Positions 49,301 to 61,300 of a stretch of 64,000 nt of DNA are shown piece after piece; within the stretch, counting starts at the first letter, position 1; each line of letters starts with the position of its first letter. This DNA comes from Manis javanica. Lineage: Eukaryota; Chordata; Mammalia; Pholidota; Manidae. The notes beneath the pieces were generated by a model that saw nothing but the letters and a program-made list of their open reading frames with translations, had not been told where the DNA came from and ran no database searches. The position numbers were made by a program, and so were the translations under genes. Where the stretch lies: the NCBI RefSeq assembly GCF_040802235.1, contig NC_133158.1:161359401-161423400 (forward strand), given 5' to 3'.

Positions 49301-52300
49301 AGGACTGCCAGAGCAGTTTAGCTGAAGAGCTACCCACGTTTCTTTACCCTGGGGGTGGCTAAAGTGTTCCCGCTTATGAAATGTTCTATACTCTTTCTCT
49401 TTAAATGAAACCTCTGGCAATAAAAGGATTTGGATCTGGTCAAACATGTATTCTTTGAATCTGCTTTAAAAGCAACAGTTAAAAATAATGTTGTTAAAAT
49501 ATATGTTGAATCTAAGGATCTAAAATTTCCTCCAAAGCTCCAGTCTTTCCTTATGCAACAAAGCACAGGGGGCAGGTAATATGTTTACTATATATTTACT
49601 TTTACCAGTGAGATTAATACTTCCATGTGTGTTTTTGTTGCTAATTAGTGCCCTTTTTAAGGCCAGTTTAGTGATGATGAACTCCTTTGGCTCGTCTGGA
49701 AAATTTTCTCTCTTCTTCAGTACTGAGTGAGAACTTTGCCAGGTAGAGTACTCTTGGTTGGAAGTCTTCTTCTTTCAGCACCTTGCAGTCCTAAGGGAAT
49801 CACAATGTATATTCGAAGTTTCTGCTCATAGTCCTAAAGGGGTTCCTTATACATAACAAGCTCTTTTTGTTGTTGATTTTAAGATTCTCTTATCTTTAAC
49901 TTTTGATATTTTAATTATAATGTGTCTTGATGTGGGTTACACATTCACAGGAGGCCTCTGAGTTTGCCAAGTCTGCCCTTCAGATAATCCAGGCATATCT
50001 TTCTGTTATAATTTTGAGAGAAAGAATTACTAACAGATTAGGTTTGTCATAAAAGTCAAATATCTCCTTCCTGTGTCCCCGTTTAACAATTTTGGCATCC
50101 TTTAATAACTGTGCCAGAGGTCTTTTTGAGGGCAAAACCTCCTACTTGTGTGGCTCTAGAATATAGGATGGTACCTGGCAAAGTGTTCAACAAATACTGA
50201 GAAAACAAATTCTCTCTCCTCCACACCCTTTCTTAATGTTGATGACCCCAAAGTGTAGTTCTTGAAGGAACATATTAGTTCTTAGACATAGCTAAAGATG
50301 ACTCAGTATACCTCTTTTAAAATGAGTAGTCATTGACCAAGATAAGAGGAAATCAAAATTATTAGGTATTGTATCTTCCTAGGCCAGTTAGAGATGTCTT
50401 TTCTTAGGATCCTGAAGCAGAAGGAAGCAGTGATGAGATTCTGATTTCAGTACCTTGAGGTCAAATCAAAACCAAGAATATTTGTGATAACACTTGCTAC
50501 CAAAGACCCATTAAAAACAAGAAATGTGATTAGAGTGTCTTTCAGTCATACTCCAAGGACATGAGTAGACAAGCCAATGTAAGCTGTTTCATCTGCCACC
50601 TATGCTTTGTTGCAGAAGGGAAAACAGGCGTAAAAATTTGGAGCTTTGGAAGAAATTTTAGGCCTATAGGTTCAAGGTATGTTTATACTGTTGCTCTTAA
50701 ACCAGATTCAGAGAAAACATATTTGACCAGTTTCAAATCCTTTTACTGCTAAAGAGACTTCATTTAGAGAGAAAGAATACAGGACAATTTCTAAGTAGTT
50801 ATACTTTTAATCATTTATAAATATACTGGTTAATCACTTATAAAGCTAGTATGAAAGTTAAAAGACAAAAGAAATAAAAATAATTATAACTACAGTAATT
50901 AGTTATGGGATACACCAGATGAAAAGATATAAAAGTGAAATTAAAATATAAAACGAGTTGGGGAATAAAAATGTGGAACTTTGGAATGTGTTAAAACTTA
51001 AATTCTCAACTTAAGCTTACATATAATAACTTTTAAGCCTACCTTAATGGTAACCACAAAGCAAAAACCCATAGCGGGTACACAGAAGATAAAGAAATCT
51101 AAGCATACTACACAAAAGAAGAAAACAAAAGAAAGAACAGAGAGGAACTACAAAGTAGCCAGAAAACAATTAACTAAATGGCAATAAGAACATACCTATC
51201 AATAATGACTTTAAATGTAAATAGGTTAGAATTTCCAATCAAAAGGCATAGAGTGGCTGCATGAAAAAAAAAAGACACATCTATCTATATAAGAGACTTC
51301 ATACAGATTGAAAGTGAAGGGATGGAAAAAGATAGTCCCTGCAAATAGAAACCAAAAGAAAGCTGGGATAGCTTTAGACAAAATGGACTTTAAAACAAAT
51401 AAGAAACAAAGACATTACATAATGATAAAGGAATCAATCCAACAAGAGCATATAACATTTATAAATACTTATGCACCCAACATAGGAGTACCTAAATATA
51501 TAAAGTAAATATTAACAGACTTAAAGGAAGAAATATAAAACAATACCATAACTGTAGGGGACTTTAATACCCTACTTACATCAATGGATAGATCATACAT
51601 AAAATCAATCAGGAAACAGTGGCTTTGAATGACACATTAGAGCAAGGGACTTATTCTATACAGAACATCCCAATAAAAAGCAAATGGATATACACTCTTC
51701 ACAAGTGCACATGGAACATTCTCCAGGGTAAATTACATGTAGGCCATAGAACAAGTCAAAATAAATTTAAGAAGATTGAAATCCTATCAAGCATCTTCTC
51801 CAACCATAGGATATAAGCCTAGGAAATCAAGAAGAAAAACAGAAAATTTATAAAGCTTACCAAAAGTTTAGGATGCAGCAAAAACAGTTCTAAGCAGAAA
51901 GTGCATAGTTATGGATGCCTATATCAATGAACAAGAAATATCAAATAAACAACCCAACTTTACAACTCAAGGAATTAAAGAACAAAGAAAGCCAAAGTTA
52001 CTAGAAAGAATAACAAAATCAGAGCAGAAATAAATGAAGTACACAAAATAGGAAAGATCAATAAAGGTACAAGCTGATTCTTTGGAAAGATAAAATTGAC
52101 AAGCCTTTAGCTAGATAAAAAGAGGACACAAAATCAGAAATGAAATAGCAGATATTACCATTGGTACCACAGAAATACAAAGGATTTGAGAGACTGCTAT
52201 GAAAACTTAAATTCTAACAAATTGGGTAACATAGAAGAAATGGATAAATTTCTAGGAACATATAATCTTTCAAGGCTGAATCTGGAAAAAACAGAAAATC

Positions 52301-55300
52301 TGAATAGACCAGTTACTTGTAACAAAATTAAATCAGGAATCAAAAAACTCCCAACAAACAAAATCCAGGACCAGATGGCTTCATAAGTGAATTCTACCAA
52401 ACATTTAAATGTGTTAATACCTATCCTTTTCAAACTCTTCCAAAAAATAGAAAAGGAGGGAACACTTCCAAACACATTTAATGAGGCCAGTTTTACCCTG
52501 ATACCAAGAAAAGGACACAACAACAAAAAAATCACAGGCCAATATCCCTGATGAACATACAAGCAAAACTCCTAAACAAAATATTAGCAAACCAAATTCA
52601 ATAACATTAAAAGGATCATATGCCAAAATCAAGTGGGATTTACTCCAGGGATGCACAGATGGTTCAACATCTGAAAGCCCATTAGTGTGAAACACACACC
52701 ATGTTAACAAAACAAAGGATAAAAATCATGATCATCTCACTAAGTGTACAAAAAGCATTTGACAAAATTCAACATTCATTATGATAGAAACTATCAAGTG
52801 GGTATGAGGAAACATACCTCAGCATAATAAAAGCCATATATGATAAACCCACACCTAACATACTAAACAGTGAAAAGCTGAAATCTTTTCCTCTAAGGCC
52901 AGAAACATGACAAGGATGCCCACTTTCTCACTTTTTATCCCAACACTGTAGTGGAAGTCCTTGCCAAACCAATTAGGCAAGAAAAAGAAAAGGCATTCAG
53001 TTAAAAAAAGGAAGTAAGTTAACTATCAGTATTTGAAGATGACATGGTATTATATACAGAAAACCCTAAAGATGCGATCAAAAAACTGTCAGAACTAATC
53101 AACAAATTCAGTAAAGTTGCAAGATACAAAATCAATATGCAAAAATCTGTATTTATATACACTAAAAATGACCTAACAGAAATGGAAAGAACAAAATGGG
53201 GAGGAAAAATGGCAGAGCAGGAAGGCAAGGTGGAAACCTCCTCCCACACACAAACCAAGGAAGCAACTACAACAAATACAACTAACCCTGAAAACAACCT
53301 GAAGACTGCAGAACAGATGACCTACACCTGGTGAGAAAAGACAACACACAGAAAACTGGAAAGTGGCAGAGTGATGACTGAGCAGGACAGAAACTCTTCC
53401 CCTGACCCCCATCCCAGCCCACAGGTGAGAGGAAGAGGAATAGAGTAGGGAGGGGATAAAGGGGATAGGCACTCAGGAACTCCACACACCAGGCCCTGGA
53501 GATCTACTCTGGGAATAAAAGTCCAGATTGCATTGGGTTTTGATCATTAGTGGGGCTGGGCATCAAGGACAGTTGGAACACTCTGGGAGGCTGAGACTCC
53601 AGCTACCTGTGGAGGACAAACACACCATGTTGGTCCTGCTGAGAACCAACACAGCTTGTAAGATTTGTGAGCAGCAGGAAGGGTGTCAAACAGGCAAGGG
53701 CTGGATGGAGCTCTCTCCATAGGAGGAAGGGCAGGAGGATGATACCTCCTCAGCCCTCCTTTGGCCCAGATGCTCCATCCCCCTTGCTGGTGGCTCAGCC
53801 CAAGGCACTTCCCTATGCACCTCTGGCACATGAGCCCACTTGGCCTAGCAGCATCAGACTTTGCTGCCTGGCAGGCAGAGGGAGGCTTTCCCAGCTTTCT
53901 TGGGCCAGTCTCAGCCCTGTTGGGCACCTACAGAAGTCACCTCCAAGCACTCCTTCCTCCCCGTGGGCAGCCAAACCTGGTGCTGCACACCTTGCCAATG
54001 GCAAGAGGGTGCCCATGTGACTTGTTGCAGCACAACTTTCCACCTCCACATGCCTGCAAACCCTCCCGCTGCACAACCACCCCACCCACAATGATTCCAG
54101 CAGAAGCCACTGCTCTGATTAGAGAGAGTGTCAGCTGAGGTACACTGCCTGTCACAGCAGACCGATAAACCACTGCAAGCAGAGATAAAGAAAAGGTGGC
54201 CTTTCCCATTGCTCACAAACAGCAACTGGAGGCTCCAGAGCAAAGGAAAACCAGGACAGTAAAGAGTCTTGAGCTTCTGGGTACCACAGATGCCGCCTTC
54301 ATTAAAGCCATTACTCTCTAAACCAAGAAGCATAGCACATCCATCTAATACAAAGGAAGAAACAGAGAAACCCTGACAAAATGAGGAGGCAGAGGAATAT
54401 GTTCCAAACAAAACTACAGGATAAAACACCAGAAATAGGGCTAAATGAACAGAGATGACCGATTTCTTCTTGATAAAGATTTCAAAGTAAATGTCATAAA
54501 TATGCTCACTGATATGCAGAAAAGTATTGATGATCTCAGGGAGGACCTTCAACAAAGTGTAACTGAAATGAAATATACAATGGAGGGAATAATAGACTGC
54601 TGCAAGTAGAGGGGTCAATCAATGAAATGGAAATTAGAACAAGAACACAACAAACCAGAAAAACAGAAAAAAATTTCTAGGAATGAAAGAATGATAAGAC
54701 AGCTCTGTGACCAATTCAAATGAAACAATATTTGCATGATAGAGGTACCACAAGAAGAAGAAGAGACAAAGGGATAGAAAGTCTGAGGAAATAATTGTTG
54801 AGAACTTCCCTAACATAGGGATGGAAATAGACACTCAGGTCATGGAAGTGCAGAGAGCCCCTAACAAAAGAAACCACAGGAAGACAATCCAAGACATATA
54901 ATAATTAAAGTGAGAGGTTAAGAATAATGAGAGAATACTGAAAGCAGCCAGAAAAAAAAAGATTACTTATAAGGGAAATCTGATTAGGCTATCAGCAGAC
55001 TTCTCAGCAGAAACTTTACAGGCCAGAAGGGAGTGTCATGAAATATTTAATGTATGGACACAGAACTACCTTCAACCTACAGTCCTCTACCCAGCAAGAT
55101 TATCATTCAAATTTAAAGGACAGATTAAACATTTTCCAGATAAACGAAGGCTCAAAGAATTTATAACCACTAAACCAGCATTATATGATATGTTAAAGGG
55201 ACTGCTGTAGATGAAAATGCTCCTAAGGCTAAATAAATTTCACTAGTGAAAATAAACCACAGTAAAGGTAGTAGACCAATTACTTAATAAGCAAGCACAA

Positions 55301-58300
55301 AATTAAAACCAAAGTGATAAAGCCAACGATACACAAAATCCATCAAGGGATACACAAAAAGTGCACATTATGACATCTAATACATTGGTGGAGGAGGAAG
55401 TAAAAGAAGAAAACAAAAGTACCTTTAGATTGTGTTTGAAAAAGAGCAATCAACAAAATACAGATTGTTTATACAGTCAGGCTATCCTTGAACTTTATGG
55501 TAACTGTAAACCTAAAGCCTATAATAAGATACGAAAATAAAAAAACCAGAAATCCAATCAACACTAAAGAAAACCATCAAATAACAAGACTATAAGAGAG
55601 AAAGAAAGGAACAGAGAGGAGTCATAAAAACAACCAGAGAACAATAAAATGGCAATAAGTACATACCTATCAATAATTACCTTAAATGTAAATGGACTGA
55701 ATGCACTAATCAAAAGACACAGAGTGGCATAATGGATAAAGAAACAAGAGCCATCTATATGCTGCTGACAAGAGACTCATTTCAGATCCAAAGCCATACA
55801 CAGACTAAAAGTGAAGGGATGGAAAAAGATATTTCATGTAAATAATAGGGAGAAAAAAGCAGGAGTAGGAATACTTAGACAAAACAGATTCTAAAACAAA
55901 GTAACAAGGGACAAGGACCTTACATAATGATAAAAGGGTCAGTCCAAGAAGAGGTTATGACCATTATAGATATCAACCAACACAGGAGCACCTAAATATG
56001 TACAACAAATATTAACAGAATGAAAGGGGGAAAGAGAATGCAACTCATTCATTTTAGGAGACTTTAACATACCACTTACATCAACAGATCAACAAGACAA
56101 GGGAACAGAGACTCTGAACAATACATTAGATCATTTAGACTTAGCAGGTACTACAGAACATTCCACCCAAAAGCAGCAGGATACACATTTTTCTCAAGTG
56201 TACATGGAACGTTCTCCAGAACAGATCACATACTAGGTCACAAAAAGAGCCTCAATAAATTAAAAAAAAATTGAAACCGTATCAGGCAACTTCTCAGACC
56301 ACAATGGTATGAAACTAGAAATTACACAAAACAAAAAAGCCTACAAACATATGGAGGCTAAAACAACATGCTTCTAATCAATGGATCAATGACCAAATTA
56401 AAACAAATCAATCAAAACATGGAGAAAAATGAAAACAAAAATACAACAGTCCAAAATTTGTTAGATGCTGCAAAAGTCATTCTAAGAGGGAAGTACGTAG
56501 AATATAGGCCTACCTCAGCAACAAGAACAATCCCACATAAACAGTCTAAACTGAAAATTAAGTCACCAGTAAAAGAACAAATGAAACCCAAAGTGAGAAG
56601 GAGGGACATAATAAGATCAGAGCAGAAATAAATAAAATAGACAAGAATAAAACAATAGAAAAAATCAATGAAACCAAGAGCTGGTTCTTTGAGAAAATAA
56701 ATAAAATAAATAAGCCCCTAGCCAGACTTACCAAGAAAAAGAGAGTACACAAATAAAATCAGAAATGAAAAGGAATAATAACAATGAATACCACAGAAAT
56801 ACAAATAATTTGTAAAGAATTCTATGAAAAATTATATGCCAATGAGTTGGACAACCTAGGAGAAATGGACAAATTCCTAGAAAAATATGACTTTCTAAGA
56901 GAACCCAGGAAAGCAGAAAATCTGAACAGATCAATTACCAGCAATAAAATTCAACTGGTAATCAAAAAGTTCCCAACAAACAAAATCCCAGCACCAGATG
57001 GCTTCACAGCTAAATCCTAACAAACATTTAAAGAAAAGCTAATACCCCCATCCTTCTTAAAGTATCCCAAAAAGTAGAAGAGGAGGGAATACTTCCAAAC
57101 CCATTCTGTGAGACCAGCATCACTCTAATACTAAAACTAGACAAAGACACCACAAAAATATTATAGACCAATAACCCTGATGAACACAGATGCAAAAATC
57201 CTCAGTAAAATATTAGCAAATTAAAAAATAAACCAAAAGGATCATCCATCATGACCCAGTAAGATTTATTCCAGGGATGCAAGGATGGTACAGTTTTTGT
57301 AAATCAATATCATACACCACATTAACAAAAAGAAAGATAAAACCACATGATCTCAATAGATGTTGAAAAAGCACTTGACAAAATTCAACATCCATTCATG
57401 ATAAAAACTCTTGAGCAAAGTGGATATCAGAGGGTACCATCTCAACATAATAAATGCCATATCTGACAAACCCACAGATAATATCACACTTAATGGTGAA
57501 AAGCTGAAAGCTTCTCCTCTAAGACTGGGAACAAGACAAGGATGTCCACTCTCACCACTTTTATTCAACAAAGTACTAGAGGTCCTACCCACAGCAATCA
57601 AACAAGACAAAGAGATGAAAGGCATCCAAATTGGTAAGGAAGAAGTTAAACTGTCACTATTTGCAGATGACATGATTGCAGGATGCAAAATTAATACACA
57701 GAAATCTGTTGCATTCTATGTATTAACAACAAACTAGCAGAAAGAAAAATCAGGAAAACAGTTCCATTTACAATTGCATCAAAAAGAAAAAAATACCTAG
57801 GAATAAACCTAACCAAGGAGGTGAAAGGCCTGTACTCTGAAAATTCTAAGGCACTCATGAGAAAAATGAAAGACACAAGTAAATGAAATCTATCCCATGC
57901 TCATGGATAGGAAGAATTAATATTGTCAAAATGACCATCCTGCCTAAAGCAATTTGCAGATTCAGTGCAATCCCTATTAAAATATCAACAGCAATTTTCA
58001 ACAAGCTAGAATAAATTCTAAAATTCATATGGAACCACAAAAGATCCCAAATAGCAAAAGAAATCCTAATAAAGAAGAATAAAGCTGGGGATATTACACA
58101 CTTCCTGACTTAAAGCTATTCTACAGAGATATGGTAATTAAAACAGTATGGTACTGGCACAGAACAGACACATAAATCAAGGGAATAGAATTGATAACCC
58201 AGATATAAACCCATGTATACGTGCTCAATTACTATTTGGGAAAGGAACTGTGAATATACAATGGAGAAAAGATAGCCTCTTCAATAACTGGTGTTGGGAA

Positions 58301-61300
58301 AACTGGAGAGCTACATGCAGGAGAATGAAACTGGATTGCTGTCTAACTGCAAACACAAAAGTAAACTTGAAATGGATCAAAGACCTAAATGTAAGATGTG
58401 AAACCATAAAACTCTCAGAGAAAACATAAGCAAAAATCTCTTGAACATAAGTATGAGCAGTTTTTTCCTGTACACATCTCCTCAGGCAAGAGAAACAATA
58501 AAAACTGAACAAAAGGGACTACATCAAACTAAAAAGCTTCTATACAGCAAAGGACACCATCAGCAGAACAAAAAGGCTACCTACAGTATGGGAGAATATA
58601 TTTATAAATGACTCATCTGATAAGGGTTTAATATACAAAATGTACAAAGAGCTCATACATGTCTACACCAAAAAACCCCAAGTAATGTCATTAAAAAACA
58701 GGTGGAGGACATTTCTCCAAAGAAGAAATGCAAATGGCCAACAGGCTAATCACCAGGGAAATGCAAATCAAAACCACAAGGAGATATCCCCTCACACCAG
58801 TCAGCATGGCCACCATCCAAAAAGACAAGAAATAACAAGTGCTGGTGAGGATGTGGAGAAATGGAAACCCTCATACATTGTTGGTGATATACTGACAGTT
58901 TAAATATAAATTGGTATAACTACTGTAGAAAGCAGTATGGAGGTTCCTCAAGAAAGTAGAAATAGAAATACCATTCAACCCAGTAATTCCATTTCTAGGA
59001 ATTTACCTGAAGAAATCAAAATTCGTGATTCGATATATGCACCCCTATGTTTTCATCACATTATTTTCAATAGTCAAGATACAGAAGCAACCTAAGTGCC
59101 CATCAATAGATGAATGGATATAGAAGATACGGTACATACATACATACAATGGAATGTTTTTTGGCCATTAAAAAAATCCTGCCATTTATGAAAACATGGA
59201 TGGATCTAGAGTGGTATTATGCTCAGTGAAATAAGCCAGATGAAGAAAGACATATGCCATATGATTTCACTTATTTGTGGAATATAAAAACAAGGCAAAA
59301 CAGAATGAACACAACAGCAGTAGATTCACAGACACTGAGAAGTCACTGGTGGTTACCATCAGGGAGAGCTGGGATGGGTAAGTGGGGAAGGTGAGGGGGA
59401 TAATGAGGCACAGAAATTCTCAATCATAAGTTGTCATGGGAACAGTAATACAGCATAGAAAATATAGTCAATGATTCTGTAATATCTTTCTATGCTGACT
59501 GAATATAACCACACTAATGGGGGTAAGGATCTAATAATATGAGTAACTGCTGAACCACTGTATTATATATTTAAAACCAATATGAGATTGTATATCAATG
59601 ATACATCAATTTTTAAGAAGTTAAAAAAAAAAGAAGGAAAGAGGGCAATCCCATTTACAACTGTACCAAAGAGAAAAAAATACCCAGGTATAAATTTAAC
59701 CAAGGTGGTGAAAGATCTGTATATTTGAAGCTATAAGACATTAATGAAAGAAACTCAAGAAGACACAGATAATAAATGGGGAGATATACCATGCTTATGT
59801 ATTGGAAGAATTAATATTGTTATTACCCAAAGCAATCTACAGACTCAGTGCAATCCCTATCAAAATTCTAATGACACTTTTCACAGAAGTAGAAAAAATA
59901 ATCGTATAATTTGTATGGAACCATGAAAAATCCAAGGCAACCTTGAGAAAGAAGATCAAAGTGGAGGCATCACACTTCCTGATTTCAAACTTTATTACAA
60001 AGCTATAGAAATCCAATATTGACATAAAAAATAGACACAAAGATCAATGGAACAGAAGAGCCCAGAAATAAACCCACACATATATGGTCAATTTATTTAC
60101 AACAATGGTCAATTAATTTATGACAATTTATATAATGGGGAAAGGAGCCTCTTCAGTAAATAATGTTGGAAAAAATGGACAGCCACATGCAAAAGGATGA
60201 AACTGAACCACATCTTACACACACACAAAAATTAACTCAAAGTGGATAAAAGACTTGGTCATCAGATCTGAAACCATAGAAATCCTAAAAGAAAACATGA
60301 GCAGTGAGTTTCTTGACATTGGTCTTGGCAATGATTTTTGGATTTGACACTAAAAGCAAAAAAAACAAATACAAACCAGTAGGACTCCATCAAACTAAAA
60401 AACTTCCGCACAGCACAGGAAACCATCAACAAATCAAAAAAGGCAACCTAATGAATGGCTGCAAATATTTGCAAATCAGGTATCTGGATTAAGGGGTTAA
60501 TGCCAAAATATGTAACAAACTCATACAACTCAATAGCAAAAACAAAAAAAGATTAAAAAGTAGGCAGAGGATCTGAATAGTTTCCAAAGACATCATAAAG
60601 GTGGCCAACAGCTACAACAAAAGGTGCTCAACATCACTAATCATCAAGGAAATGCAAATCAAAACCACAACAAGGTATAATTTAACATCTGTTACAATAG
60701 CTAGCATCAAAAAGAAATAGTATTGGGGAAGATATGGAGAAAAAGGAACCCTATCTGTTGGTGGAAATGTACACTGGTACAGCCACTACCGAAAACTATA
60801 AGGAGGTTCCTCAAAAAACTAAAAATAGAAATAACATGATCCAGCAATTCCATTTCTGGGTATTTATCTGAAGAAAATGAAAACACTAATTTGAAAAGAT
60901 AGTACACATCCCACACCCATATTCTCTGCAGCATTACTTAAAATAGCCAAGACATGGAAACAACCTAAATGTCCACTGCTGGATGAATGAATAAAGAAAA
61001 TATTGCATATACATACACACACACACATACACTAGAGTAGCATTTGGCCATACACATACATACATACACACACCAAAACAGTACTATTTGGCTATAAAAA
61101 GGAAAGAAATCTTGCCATTTGCAACAAAATGGATGGATTGTGAGGTTATTATGCTAAGTGAAATAAATAAGACAGAAAAAGATAATTACCATATGATCTC
61201 ACTTATATGTGAAGTCTAAACCAACCAAACAAGAAACAATACCAAGCTCATGGATTTACAGAACAGATTGGTGGTTGCCTGATGCATGGGTATCGGGGGG

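Larger units (their letters stand above)
53191..59632 (+). mobile_element. Younger LINE-1, 5'-complete, inactive
   Basis: The element starts near acaaaatggggaggaaaaat, has a G+C-rich 5' UTR (about 53200-54420), ORF1 (about 54430-55210), an inter-ORF spacer, ORF2 (about 55649-59300) and a 3' UTR with an A tail at 59622-59632. At about 6.4 kb it has full-length structure. Both frames carry stops and frameshifts, and ORF2 lacks about 80 bases just after the FADD box at about 57658-57675. Confidence 0.88.

Noticed and set aside
53911..54618. A 235-codon minus-strand reading frame
   Set aside because: It lies antisense to the LINE-1 5' UTR and ORF1 start and is a shadow of that element.
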